This document shows, one piece after another, positions 31,030-42,180 of a stretch of DNA of 64,000 bases. Position numbers and translations under genes: made by a program. Position 1 is the stretch's first letter, and the number at the start of each line of letters is the position of its first letter. The stretch comes from Montifringilla adamsi. Its lineage: Eukaryota > Chordata > Aves > Passeriformes > Passeridae. The stretch is from the NCBI GenBank assembly GCA_017590115.1, contig JAGGNK010008737.1:1-64000 (forward strand), given 5' to 3'. The notes under the pieces were generated by a model, which did no database searches, was not told where the DNA came from, and saw only the letters and a list, made by a program, of their open reading frames with translations.

Positions 31030-34000
31030 TCTCTGTTCTTTTTTCTCTAAGTCAAGGGATTTAGCACAGCCTTGAGTGAATACCAGTCTGTGTCAAGTAG
31101 TGGAATTCTTCTGGAATTTATGGTTCCCTCCATTGCTTCTTTCACCTATCAGTATCTGGGTTTATCTACCAGCAGGCCCACAGTTTGTAAAGATACCTCC
31201 TTCTCATTCCTTTCAATCCCTCCTCTTCTTATTTTCTCAGTAATTCTCATTAGAAACCTTAGTTACCATTGACTTAATTTTCTGTTCCTGGGTACTTTTT
31301 GGTTTTGCAATTGATTGCAGTGACATCATTATCTGTCCTTTTGTAGACATTTTTGGATCAGTAGACATGGCTAATACCTGCATTTCCTTGATCACCTGCT
31401 GAATTAGCTGTGCTCAGCAAGGTGTCATGCATGGTAAAAAGATTAGAGTTGCTATAGCACATAGGAGGAAAAAAACCACATTCATTTAATGCATAGTCTG
31501 CCATGTAAACACAGAAACATGTCCCATTCCCATCCTTTCCATATTTGGACTGGTACATGAGCTAACTTTCTTATTGTCTTTGTTATTTGTTTCACCACTT
31601 TTCCATTGTCATCTATTTGCAAACAGCAGTTTGAGTAATTTTATTTTCCACACATTCCCCTTTCTTCTGCTAATAGATAATCTAATACCATCTGATGTTG
31701 AAATATCACATTCTTCATTTGAGTGGTCAGCAAGAAGGTCAGAAGCTGGAGCTGTCTGGGTGGTTATTATTTCAAAGACAGCTTGTAACCTAATTATATT
31801 ATTCAAATTATAAATGGGTTCTCTAGCACCTGATATTAGTTCAGTAGGATTCCAAGTGGCTGGTCCATAGTGTTGTATGATTTGCTTAGGTGGTCATTCA
31901 TCTTTTTTCCCATTTTTGGGTGCTCCCTCCAGCCAGGGGTGCATCAATTGACCGCTTTTCTCTAATTAGATCATCATATACCTTGATTCCTAATTGATTT
32001 CCCTCAACTTGTGGTAGCAAAAAGAACAACAGTCTAATATACCCTACATTATAAATTCTCGACCAAATTGGAGGTAACCTGTGATAAGCATGTTGGCCAC
32101 AAATCCAATATCCTTTCAAAGCTCAGGTCCTGTTGGCAAAGGGGCCTTCCCAATTTTCATCATAAATTGGTGGGTCAAAATAAAGATTGCTTCCTGAGCC
32201 TAATGGTCCTCCAACAATAGCTGCCCCACCATAAGAATCACAATATTTGCATGTCCAAGCTCCCATATGAGGTTTCCACCTGCAGTTATATTCCAGATCT
32301 GTTTTGTTAGATCTGGACCAGAACTTATTAAAAAGGGTGTGAGTTCTGTTCTGGTGTTGCCAATTCCACTGATAGTCATGGACAACATGTGTCCTACTTG
32401 TGGAATTATCTTTGGGCCAGCTTAAAAATAAGTGGTCAAAAAAACTGTCCCTCCCCACTGCTTTATAGCCTTCAAAATCCCTTTGGTAATTATGGTAGGA
32501 ACACCTTACCCAGCTACCATTAGTGATCTTAACATGCGTTTGATTCCATCTGCCACAATATTTTGAACAATCATAAGGAGGGCAGTTGGGGGTCCAACAA
32601 TCTAAACTCAAAGATAAAGTCCAAACACTTTTCCCCACATATATGCTTCTTGTCCTATTTAGACAATAAATGCCTCTTTCAGAAGAATGAAGCCACCATG
32701 GACTTGCTTTCTCCTCCCCAAATCCCATTCCCTTATGGACCTCACTCAGGGTGCTGACCTACTGTAGTGGTTTTGGTTCGCCAATTTTAGATTTCCCGGC
32801 CAATGCACCAATAAGTGTGGTGGGTTCAGTGCTGGCCAATCACCAGTGCACTCACTAGGATGTACTCACCCATTTCCTGCAGTGAGGTAGGACCAGAAGA
32901 AAGGCAAAGCAGGCTCAAAACTTTAAAAGGGTATAAAGAAAAGTTTATTGACAGTAACTAAAAGAAAGAGTAATAAGAATCAGAACAAAACCTTCAGAAC
33001 ACTTCTCCTCCCCCCACAAACTTTGCTTTCACAATGACAATGTAAAGAAACAAAACCTAAAATTTCAGTCAGTTTACCACCTCTAGAATAGTCTTTCTTT
33101 AGTTCACTGTTGCAGTGTGATGTCACGGTTTACCTCAGAACCTAGAGTCCCTCCCCTGAAGTTTCCTTCTCCAGGTGTGTCAATCACCTCTCCCTTCCCC
33201 ATCCTGACCCCTGCTGAGTACTGCCTATCAATCCTGGAATTCCAGGAGAGCGTCGAGTGATTGGGCAGATTCAAAAGATGGCCCCCACCCTTGGGGGAGC
33301 ATTGGATTATCCAGGTGTCCTTTTCCCCCTGAAACCTCCTCCCTTGTACCTGGTAGGTGGTCCCTGTAGTCCCTCCCCTCCCCCTCTCCCCCACGTAAAA
33401 GGGCAAGCACACCACGCAGTCTGAGAGTTCTGTTGGAGCTGTTGCTAGATTCAGGGGCCTGCGGACCAGAATAAAAACCTCTGGATTAAAACCCTCCATC
33501 AGAACCAACTCCTTACTTCACCATCGCCTTAAAGCTTCTCTGGCAGAGGATCTGAGGAGCGGACCCTCCACCGAAGGAAGCTCCATCCCGCTTCCATCGG
33601 AGCTCCGACATGCCTGGACTTGCCTCAACGCGCCCAGCTAGCCAAAGGTGTCTCTGGGGTGAAACACCACAGTTGCCACTATTTGGTTCAGCAGCAGGGC
33701 CAGACAAGCCAAGGCACGTCCCATTCAGCAATATTGGTAATATTCCAATAGTTCACTTAGGGAGAGAAGTCTCTCTTGTTCATGTTATGGAGACTTCTCC
33801 ACAAGAAAACAGTTCTTTCATGTCTCTCTTCACAAATAGCAGCCACCCAGGGAAATCTGCAGTTGTGAAATCCCTCTCATTTTCCTCAAGCTTTTCCCAC
33901 ACCTATGTTTATGGGCCATGTCAACTTATGGGGTTCTGTTTTAAAGATGAGCTGTTCAAAGGCAAAGGTTCTCATTATCTATCTCTAAAATTATCTTCAT

Positions 34001-35098
34001 CTCTGGGAACAGAGGTCTTCTTTCCCTGGGGCCACAGGGTTTTCATCACTCTCTCTCTCTGTTCAAACTTCTCATAGATCACAAGTACTTTAACATCTGC
34101 TTACTTTGGCATGGAGGCCTTTGCTCAGTATCAATTTGAAGCCTTCACCTCCCCATGCTTTCATGTGTTACAGGGAAACAGAGTGATGTATCAATTACAT
34201 CTTTCTCCATAGCTTTACAAGAGGATTTCATCCCCAAGATTAAGGCATCTCCTCATCCCTCCCATCTGGGACTTCTCCTTCACTGACCTCGGTGTCTTCA
34301 TGTTGCTCCTCTACATTGCCTCCATTTTGTTCTTTTCTCTCACTCGAGTGAGGATTGAAGCCTGGGGCCTGCAGATGGTCACCTGACCTTGGCCAGGCTC
34401 GGTAGCTTGCGGCGGGAAGTGCGACTGGGGCTGTGTCAGGATCGGCTGCATTGCTGGTCTTTGGTTTTTGCTGCCTTCAATTCCAGCTGCAGGGCCACTC
34501 TGCACGGGCTGCAGGGCTGCCTCTGGTCTCAGCTGCATGATCTTGTGCAGCAGCCGTGCTGGGGGAGGGGACCTGGTGGCAAGATATTAACAGCTGCAGC
34601 CCAGCCCTGCCTCAGCCAGGGCCCCGCAACCTCCCTGCCCCCTGCCTGGCAGCTGCTGGGGCCCGGCCTGGCCAGGACGGGGCCTGGTGGGTTCCCTGGA
34701 AAGGGACTCGGCCCTATGGCAGAGCCTGCCCGGCCTGGCCCAGCCCAGACGAAACAGAGGCTGGGCCAGGCCTTGTTACCTGTTCCCAGGCCGGAAGGAA
34801 AAGAGAAAGTTCCCGGGTTTCTTTCGTCTTTAACATGTGTTTTTCACAGAGGCATGTACAGCTTTCCAGTGGCTGGAAGCTTTGCATCACTTCTGTAAAT
34901 GCCTCCCATGCAAAACCACCACACCCACCATTTAGGTTTGACTGGGCTGGCCACCCATGGCCAGCCTACAGATCCTCCTGACCCTCTGCAGACCCAACAG
35001 GTTTTTGCTACTTCTTCTCCTAAAACTAAAAAGTTATTTTCCCACCTCTGGACCAAACCTAGCTGACTATATAAAGATAAGATTATTAAGAAAAACAT
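31030..35098 (-). pseudogene. env: ERV-4 env, split by an LTR
   Basis: Class I-type Env. The N-terminal piece (35098-34924) has a hydrophobic start FFLIILSLYSQLG and then TCWVC, the CXXC motif of gammaretroviral surface subunits, with WPWVASPVKPKWW. After the L3 LTR, 32757-32123 continues the surface subunit, rich in Cys, Trp and N-glycosylation sites (NRT, NGS, NTS-like). The transmembrane subunit follows at about 32000-31030, including [14 protein letters not shown] of its heptad region near 31800. Many stops interrupt the transmembrane part. ERV-8 has the same protein (59443-60118). Confidence 0.85.
32763..34923 (-). mobile_element. Complete family L3 LTR (2161 bp) in ERV-4 env
   Basis: Plus strand tgtagtggttttgg to caaaaccaccaca; the ends are a 14-bp imperfect inverted repeat. 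Flanks cctac (32758-32762) and cccac (34924-34928) are a 5-bp duplication with one change, and the undisturbed site is seen in ERV-8 near 60003-60015. A polyadenylation-type aataaacttttc lies on the minus strand near 32942. Five-base duplication fits an ERVL-type integrase. No coding domain inside; a GC-rich block lies at 34500-34790. Related fragments: 1-185 and 20173-21210. Confidence 0.88.
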
Positions 35099-36110
35099 TC
35101 TAATGGTGTAATCTGATTTCCTAATCTAATTCTCACGTTGTGTTCTGCACCACCTGTGGCAAGTGAAGGCACAGAAACAACATAAAGAAAACAATGACAG
35201 CAAGTAGTAGCCCCCCAGTGACTGGAGATCCAAAAGGAGGGATGACCATAAAGACTATTTCAGCAGGCATTCTGTGGGTAGGAACACGGGGCTTCCCCCA
35301 ATGTTGATGCACTAGATACTGCTCCAGTCCACTTCAGTGGAGTGTCAGTCGTGGGCTCCCATCCTTCTCCTCCAGCTGAGATGTCCAAATCTCTGGGCCC
35401 TCAGAGACCCTGACTAGAGTGTGATGAGTCCACCCATCTTCAGCTGTCTTGACGGCAGTTTCTGTGGTCAGTAACACATGGAAAAGTCCATGCCACTTTG
35501 CCACCAGTGGTGCTTCTTTCCACTTCTTAACTAGGACCCAATCTCCTGGCTGGATGTTGTGAACAGCAAAGTCCAAAGGCAGGGTACCTCTGGATCTTGC
35601 CCTTATTCTTGCCAAAGCCAGTGGCAAGAGCGGTACCCATGGCATCTTAGTTTCTATCACCAGTTTCAAAGGGTGTTTCTTTATTTCTCCATTGATTCTT
35701 TCTACCCAGTCTGAGCTCTGGAGGTGCCAGGGGGTATGGAGGTGCTATCATATTCCTAAAGCAGTCATAACCTCTTGAAGAATTTTTCCTGTAAAATGAG
35801 TTCCCCTATCTGAGTGCATTGCTTCCACAATCCCATATCTTGGAATTATTTGTTCCAAAAATACCTTAATAACTGATCCTGTAGTTGCTGAAATGGCTGG
35901 AAATGCTTCTGGCCACCCTGTTAACTGACATGCTATTAGCAGATGCCACTTGGAGCATTTCAGTAAAATCCACCTGGCATCTTTGAAAGGGACATACAGC
36001 CCAAGGCCTCCCTCCCCTGGCAATTTTCTTTGTAACCCTGTTATTTGCTTTAGCATAAATCAAACAACCTTCAATAGCTTGTTTTACCAGAGTAAAAAGA
36101 CCCACAGCAG
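35099..36110 (-). pseudogene. pol: ERV-4 integrase C-terminal part
   Basis: Integrase core and C-terminal domain. From 36110: RCQVDFTEM (first catalytic Asp), a frameshift, TGWPEAFPAISATTGSV, AMHSDRGTHFTG (second Asp) at 35820, then a region to 35640 and the C-terminal domain at 35560-35334 with PGDWVLVKKWKEAPLVAKW, the SH3-like fold of gammaretroviral integrases. The same order and text occur in ERV-8. The zinc-binding N-terminal domain is lost at the LTR junction at 36111. Sequence 35099-35330 is the pol/env junction with no clear frame. Confidence 0.88.
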
Positions 36111-36493
36111 TGTGTTGTGGTGAACATCCCATGTGTGGAGACACGAGGCTTGACTCCATTTCTCAGAAGGCTGATTTATTATCTTATATATTATATTACA
36201 ATGCTACATTAAAACTATACTAAAAGAACAGAGAGAAAAGAATGATCAGAAGGCTACAAAGAACAGGAATAGAATAGAATGCATAACAAAATCTTGTGAC
36301 TGCTCACAGCCTCGGCACAGGTGGCTGTGATTGGTCATCAAGTGAAAACAATCCACATGACCCAATGGAAGATGCACCTGTTGCATTCCACAGCAGCAGA
36401 TAGTTATTGTTTACATTTCTCTCCTGAGGCCCTCAGCTCCTCAGGAGGGGAAAAATCCTAGGAAAGGATTTTTCATAAAATATCATTGCTACA
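36111..36493 (-). mobile_element. Family K LTR
   Basis: Plus strand tgtgttgtggtgaac to cattgctaca. It matches 42756-43118 almost throughout (gacttgactcca, aacaatccacatg, tcctcaggaggggaaaaatcct). Left flank is ERV-4 integrase and right flank is the middle of an L1 LTR, so the two sides do not belong together and no duplication is present. A deletion or recombination must have removed one flank. Confidence 0.85.
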
Positions 36494-37018
36494 GCAAAGT
36501 ATTCACAAGCATTAAAAAACCCCAGAATAACACCAGACATCAAAACCTCTCGCTGTTCTGAAGAGATGGCAAACCCAGAAAGTCCTTCTTGTGAGATGCA
36601 GCTCAGCCCACTCAGTCTCTCATCAGTCCCTCTGGCACTGGAATGTAGCGTCCTGAGCCCTGGTGGGCCACAGGTGTGAGCTCACAGTGTTTTTCTGGGT
36701 TTTCAGTCCAGAGCAGGTTTGAACAGTTCCAAAAAAAAAAAAAAAAAAGAAAAGAAAAGCCACAGTCTGGGAAACTTCTTTGCCTCACCTAGCAAAAAAA
36801 GTAACTAAAAGCAAAGAGATCTCTCTCCTTCTTCATGCTGCAGACAACTCAGTCTGTGAGAAGGAATGCAGAGGAGTAAGTACAGTTTCTGTAAACAAAC
36901 TGTGCTTCTTCTCTCTCCCTTCACTCTTGGAACCAGTCTTAAAGGTGCAGAACTTAATATCCAGCTTAAACAGAACAGATGATTGGGGTTACAAGCATCA
37001 TATAGTCACCCCAGAACA
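36494..37018 (-). mobile_element. Partial family L1 LTR
   Basis: From gcaaagtattcacaagc to tcaccccagaaca. Parallels 44560-45085 of the ERV-5 5' LTR, including the long A/T run at 36730-36748 (19 A residues) and the caagcatcat end. The last ~130 bp of the LTR on the left are missing where the family K LTR begins. Confidence 0.85.
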
Positions 37019-37019
37019 C

Positions 37020-37420
37020 TTATTGAAGTATATCAGATTAGTTAGACAAGACTTTGCCTTTGTGAACCCATGTTGACTGTGCCTGGTGATTGCATTGTCC
37101 TTTAAATGTCTTTCAATAGCACCCAGTATGATATTTTCCATAATTTTCCCAGGTACTGGGGTTAGCTTAACAGGTCTGTAGTTTCCTGGGTCTTCCCTCA
37201 AGCCCTTTTTGTAAATTGGAATAATGCTGGCTAGCTTCTAGTCAGCAGAGACCTCCCCAGACTCCAAAGACCTTTGGTCAGGGTCCTGCTCATCAAGAGG
37301 GGTCCTGCTGTAACATCCACTAGCTCTTTCAGTACTCTGGGATGAATCCTATCTGGCCCTATGGACTTATGAACACTCAACTGATACAGCTGGTACCTTA
37401 CATTTTCAGTGTGCACAAAT
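37020..37420 (-). pseudogene. CR1 reverse transcriptase fragment
   Basis: On the minus strand, 37416-37320 reads VHKSIGPDRIHPRVLKEL and 37201-37030 reads [18 protein letters not shown] and RHSQHGFTKAKSCLTNLI. These are the N-terminal RT blocks also found in the CR1 at 7085-7420. Between them the frame is broken. It is a different, more diverged CR1 subfamily than the one at 4-8 kb. Confidence 0.88.
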
Positions 37421-37511
37421 GGAAAGTCACTGTTCCTGAAGTTGTGGTCCTTTAACTCAGGAAACTGGGAAGCCCAAGGTTTGTTGGTATTGTTAAAGAC
37501 TCAAGTAAAAA

Positions 37512-37690
37512 TAGCATTGAATCATAGCATGATTTGGGTTGGAAGAGACCTTAAGGATCATCTTGTTTCAGCGCCCCTGCTGTGGGCAGGGACACCTTTC
37601 ACTTGACCAGGTTTCTTCAAGCCATGTCCAACATGGCCTTGAACACCTCCAGGGATGGGGCATCCACAGACCATTGTGTTCAGCAATAAA
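37512..37690 (-). mobile_element. CR1 3' end, 5'-truncated
   Basis: The plus strand begins aatcatagcatgatttgggt and continues with the inverted CR1 3' untranslated region (gagaccttaaggatcatc, ctccagggatggggcatccac). The 3' terminus is at 37512. In a reverse-strand CR1 the RT would lie to the right of its 3' end, so this is a separate insertion from the RT fragment at 37020. Confidence 0.85.
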
Positions 37691-37699
37691 AGCTGAGAA

Positions 37700-38000
37700 G
37701 AGAAAGAAAGGTGGGGAAGCATTCCTTATTGAGACACTTGTCTTCTGAAGCAACTGCTACATATACTGAAGCTCTACTTTCCAGGATGTGGCTGGACATT
37801 GCCCGCTGGTGGGAAGTAGGCAATAAATCTTTTTGTTTGTTTTACTTTGCTTTTACAGGCAGCCTTTCCTTATTAAACTGCTTTTATCTTGACCCATGAG
37901 CTTTTCTTTGTATTTTCTCTCCCCCATGTCCCACTGAAGAAGAGTAATGATACAGTGACTTTGTAGGCACCTGGCAACCAGCCAAGGTTAACCCACCACA
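37700..38000 (+). mobile_element. 3' part of a family L2-type LTR
   Basis: Ends caaggttaacccaccaca at 38000 after a ttattaaactgctttta polyadenylation segment (37871) and a tttctctcccccatgtcccac stretch, the same layout as the last 250 bp of 49550-50545. The 5' portion is absent. Confidence 0.7.
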
Positions 38001-38305
38001 GATATAAAAGACAAAAAGTGACAAATGCTATACACTCAGATTCTGGTAGAAGTCCTACCTCCTCCCAGAAACCTCAGGGGCCATTTGCCCCAGAAGTCCC
38101 CTCTTATGGTCACATACTCTATTGTGATTGACTGGCCAGAAAAGCACATCCTACTTCTGGTTTATTCTGAGGTACATCAGACCAGGAAGACCCTTCTCCT
38201 ATATACCCAATAGGGCGCCATTTTGTTCTGGTCACTATTTTATGGCAGGGCGCTATTTTGTTTTGGCCACCATTTTATTGACCTGTGGGTGTGTATGTGA
38301 TGTTC
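38001..38305 (+). other. Unplaced segment with 2 x 35-bp tandem repeat
   Basis: Two 35-bp units start agggcgc(c/t)attttgtt at 38212 and 38247. A TATA-like gatataaaag is at 38001. No coding similarity. The L1 LTR of ERV-5 begins at about 38306. Confidence 0.55.
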
Positions 38306-38557
38306 ACATGTCTGCTAAACTAACTAAAAAGCAAAGAAGGGCCCTGTTCTGCCCTGTCCATAGCCAGGCAACACAGTGGAGTTCTGTGTTCCAGCAGAAT
38401 GTGGAAGACTGAGTGCAGGCTGATAACAAACTCCGTGCTTCTTCTTCTCCTCCTCACCTTTGCTTTCAGAGCCAGTTTTGAAGGCACAGAATATAATATC
38501 CAGCATAAACAGAACACACGATTGGGGATACAAGCATCATAACGTCACCCTAGGACA
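38306..38557 (-). mobile_element. ERV-5 3' LTR, truncated
   Basis: Ends gtcaccctaggaca at 38557. Compared with the matching 235 bp of the 5' LTR I count about six substitutions and one 3-bp indel (an extra ctc), roughly 2.5 percent, consistent with both ends of one fairly young provirus. The rest of the LTR (over 400 bp at its R-U5 end) is deleted at 38306. Confidence 0.88.
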
Positions 38558-38568
38558 CTCCACCCCTT
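38558..38568 (-). other. ERV-5 polypurine tract
   Basis: On the minus strand aaggggtggag directly precedes the LTR start tgtcctagg. The same run is seen next to the LTR remnant near 3790. Confidence 0.75.
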
Positions 38569-38884
38569 ATCACCATATTGTCAACTCTACTACTAAACAT
38601 AATGCATTTTATTAATGTAAAAACTTCCATCTGTTCCACCCAAAAACTTACAAGCAATGCCCATCATGCCCCCGTCGCGTCCCCACACCGGACCACTGAA
38701 TCCAGGCCCCAGACTACAGAGCTACAGGATTCCCCACTTTCATTTTACTCACTCACAACTCCATCTTTCACTTCCTCAGACCTTTGACACTTACACATTT
38801 CCTTCTATCTCATGTCTGTGTAGTTTAATGTACAATGGCAGTAACATCCAGCAAACAGTGATATTTGCATATGAGTCTCACCCC

Positions 38885-39705
38885 ACAAGCAGATTTCCCT
38901 GAGGTACACATCGTGTTGTTCCATCTCTCGGCATTATCCCCCATGTACAACCTGGTCCCTGAGCAAAGACAACCCCACAAATGGGTTTGTCTGTACTCAA
39001 GGCAGAATTGATCCACACGGTCTTCTCTAACAAACCTCTGACATGTACCACTGGGACTTTATATCCATCTGTTATATTCAGGGACTCAGACTGGGCAGGG
39101 CCTGCTCGGTTGGTAGAATCTCAGGTGTTAACTAACCAGGTGGCCTTTGCTAAATGCTGCTCCCAATTTTTGAAAGATCCCCCACCCAAGGCTTTCAACT
39201 GGGTTTTTAACAGTCCATTGTACCTCTCCACTTTACCTGCAGCTGGTACACAGTAGGGGATATGGTACACCCAATCAATGCCATGTTCCCTAGCCCAGGT
39301 GTTGACAAGGCTGTTTTTGAAATGAGTCCCATCGTCTGACTCAATCCTCTCAGGCGTACCATGCCTCCAAAGGACCTGCTTTTCAAGGCCCAGGATGGTG
39401 TTACGGGCAGTAGCATGAGGCACTGGGTAGGTTTCCAACCATCCCATGGTGGCTTCTACCATTGTGAGCACGTAGCACTTGCCTTGGCATGTCTGGGGCA
39501 GTGTGATGTAGTCAACCACACATGAATCAGTGTAGAGGTAGAGATTTGGCCACTTCTCTCTTTCTGCAATGTCCAGGGCCAGTTGAATGTCTTTGAGTTC
39601 TGCAAGTTGGTTTGATCCACCTTCTCCTTCAGTGGCCTCTGCGACCTGTCATTTGGGGCTCCATACAGCTGCTTTCCACTTCCGAATCATTCCTACAATG
39701 CGACA
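38885..39705 (-). pseudogene. pol: ERV-5 integrase and RNase H end
   Basis: Integrase core at 39519-39121: VDYITLPQTCQGKCYVL (first Asp), RIESDDGTHF (second Asp) and AAGKVERYNG (Glu), so all three catalytic acids are visible. The C-terminal part continues to 38885 (KTVWINSALSTDKPICG). To the right, 39705-39530 is the second half of RNase H with LALDIAEREKWPNLYLYTDS. A junction near 39520 runs RNase H into integrase with the zinc-binding domain missing; ERV-6 retains it at 46780-46990. Frame shifts at about 39130 and 39525. Confidence 0.88.
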
Positions 39706-40131
39706 AGATATTGTAAGTCAAAGGCAACCCCCAACAAAGGGGAGAGAATGATGCATCTGACTCCGTCTTATCAGAAGGCTAATTAATTACTTTATTATAC
39801 TATACTATATACATTTCATCTAAACTGAATCTGCCATGCACTCACTCTGCACACAACTGCACAGAAATTGCACTCAATCCTGACTCTCCCGTGGCTGTCT
39901 TGTGACAGTCCCGACACACATACACTTTTGGCCCTGATAGGCCAAGGAAACAAAACATCCTCACTTTGGATAAAAAAAAACCCATATTGCATCCTACTTT
40001 GGCACAACACAGGCACAGCAAGTGATAAGAATTGAGTTTTCCCTCTCTCTGACGTTCAGAGAATGTGAATCTCAGAAATCCTTGGGAAGAATTATGCCTT
40101 GCTTTTCTCTGTGAAGAGAAGTGTGGCAACA
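39706..40131 (-). mobile_element. Solo LTR in ERV-5 RNase H (family K relative)
   Basis: Inserted right after FTDSSC of RNase H; ERV-6 shows the uninterrupted site at about 47410-47425. On the complement it starts gttgccacacttctc and ends in gataagacggagtcagatgcatc and a ggggttgcc block, with a polyadenylation-like aataaagtaatt near 39792. Flanks gcgaca and acaaca may be a decayed 6-bp duplication; edges are within a few bases. Confidence 0.8.
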
Positions 40132-41900
40132 ACAGGAACTGTCAGTGAAAAGAGTGTAGTGTGTTTCCTCTGCTGACAGTTGGTTGTATGGTGAAGCTTC
40201 TTCAGCCCATGTCACTTGTTCTTCATCTGTGACGCCAAAATTTTCACCTTTGGGCCAATTTGTAATTACTTTCCAAGATCCCAGGGTGATTCAGTTTACC
40301 AACATGGGCACACTGTATGATAAGAGCAATCCACTTGCTCCATGTAGCACTGGTGGTATGGTGGGTGGAGAGAACCTTTCCTCTGAACATCCACCCCAGC
40401 ACCAGTACTTCGGGTGCCAAGAGGAGTTGTGCTTCTGTACCAATCACCTCTGAGGTGGCTTGGACTCCTTCAGAGGCAGCCAAGATTTCCTTCTCTGTTG
40501 GAGTGTAGTTGGCTTCAGATCCTCTCTAACTTCGACTCCAAAATCCTAGTGGTCGGCCTCGAGTCTCCCCAGGCACCTTCTTTACAAAGGCTCCAGGACA
40601 AACCATGGCTCCCTGTTGCAGAGTAGATCACGTTCTTCACATCTGGTCCTGTCCTGATTGGGCCAAGGGCTACCGTGTGAGTGATCTCCTCCTTGATCTG
40701 GGCAAAAGCTTGTTGCTGCTCAGGGCCCCAGTGGAAAGTGTTCTTCTTGTGGGTGACCAGGTAAAGAGGGCTCACGATCTGACTTAGGAATGTGCATTCT
40801 CCAAAAACCTATGGCACCCAGGAAAGCTTGTGTCTCCTTCTTATTGGTTGGTGGAGACATAGCTGTGATCTTGTTGATGACATCCGTAGGAATCTGACAC
40901 CATCCATCTTGCCACTTTACTCCCAGCAACTGAATCTCACAAGCTGGTCCCTTAACTTGGCTCTTTTTGATGGCAAAACCAGCTCCCAGGAGGATTTGGA
41001 TAATTTTCTCTCCTTTCTCAAACATTTCTGCTGCTGTGTTCCCCCATACAATGATGTCATCAATATACTGTAGATGTTCTGGAGCCTCACCCTTTTCTAG
41101 TGCAGTCTGGACCAGTCCATGGCAGATGGTAGGACTGTGCTTCCACCTCTGGAGCAGTCGGTTCCAGGTATACTGCACTCCCCTCCACGTGAAGGCAAAC
41201 TGAGGCCTGCATTCTGCTGCCAGAGGAATGGAGAAAAATGCATTGGCAATATCGATTGTGGCATACCACTTCACTGCCTTGGACTCAAGCTCATACTGGA
41301 GCTCTAACATGTATGGCACAGCAGCATTCAATGGTGGAGTCACTTCATTCAATGCACGGTAGTCCACCGTCAATCTCCATTTTTCTTCAGATTTATGCAC
41401 AGGCCAGATGGGGCTGTTGAAGGGTGAGTGAGTTTTGCTGACCACCCCTTGGCTCTCCAGCTCTTGAATCATCTTATGGATGGAAATCACAGCATCTTGA
41501 GTTCTATAGTGTCGGCAATGCACTGTCAAAGTGGCAATTGGTACCTGTTGCTCTTCTCCCTTCAGAAGTCCTACTGTAGATGGATTCTCGGACAGTCCAG
41601 GCAAGGTGTTTACGACAGCCGCTATCCCAAATACCCACCTGAGTCCTTTTGGGTCTTTGAAATACCTACTTTGTAGGTAATCTATGCCCAAAATGCATGG
41701 GGCCTATGGGCCAGTCACAATAGGGTGTTTCTTCCACTCATTTCCATTCAGGCTCACATCAGCTTCCACCAAAGTAAAATCCTGTGATCCCCCTGTCATG
41801 CCAGTGATAGAGACAGATTCTGCCCCCACATGTCTCGATGGGATTAATGTGCACTGTGCACCAGTATTGACTAAAGCTTTCTATTCTTGTGGTTCAGATG
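40132..41900 (-). pseudogene. pol: ERV-5 protease-reverse transcriptase-RNase H start
   Basis: Protease at 41890-41700: LVNTGAQCTLIPSR, with Asn where the catalytic Asp of DTG belongs, then KKHPIVTGP and the GIDYL block. RT is open from 41691 to 40720: MIQELESQGVVS, WRLTVDYRALN, YATIDIANAFFSIPL, WKHSPTICHGLVQ, then YIDDIIVWG at about 41060 with both catalytic Asp, and FLGAIGFWRMHIP. Connection 40700-40515 (HKKNTFHWGPEQQQAFAQIK). RNase H begins at about 40190 (HTTLFTDSSC) and is cut by the LTR. A frameshift at 40720 and the protease start are the main breaks; RT itself looks little damaged. Confidence 0.92.
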
Positions 41901-42180
41901 TGCCAGGCCAATGAATCCACACAGTCCAAAAAACATGGTTTTCCCTAGCCTCTACCTGGCTAGAGATAGGGCCCCTCTAAGCCTGGTTATCCTTCTTTCC
42001 TTCAACATATGTCTTGGAGGTTCTTTCAGGGGGATCAGACATGTCATCATCATCATCATACCTGGCAGTTCGGCTACGGGCAACTGGAGCTGCTTTCCTT
42101 TTGGTGGAACTTGCTCTCTGAGCCCTGTCTTCCTTCAATTCACGTACCTGTTGGGCCAGAGCAGCAGTAGATTTTCCATC

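Larger units (their letters stand above)
30741..36110 (-). mobile_element. ERV-4, 3' half of a gammaretrovirus-like provirus
   Basis: Reading leftward: integrase (36110-35334), env (35098-31030), polypurine tract, family X 3' LTR (30741-30999). Gag, protease, RT and the 5' LTR are absent; at 36111 a family K LTR begins. Env is split by the 2.16-kb L3 LTR. It is the closest relative of ERV-8, which keeps RT and RNase H as well. Confidence 0.88.

Noticed and set aside
34389..34898. Open frame of 169 codons on the plus strand
   Set aside because: It lies in the GC-rich block of the L3 LTR. The composition (Pro, Gly, Leu, Trp) follows from base content, no domain is visible, and the copy at 20.7-21.0 kb does not keep the frame.
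37020..37690. One CR1 element with RT and 3' end
   Set aside because: Both parts are on the minus strand, but the 3' end lies to the right of RT, the wrong order for one element, so they are two insertions.
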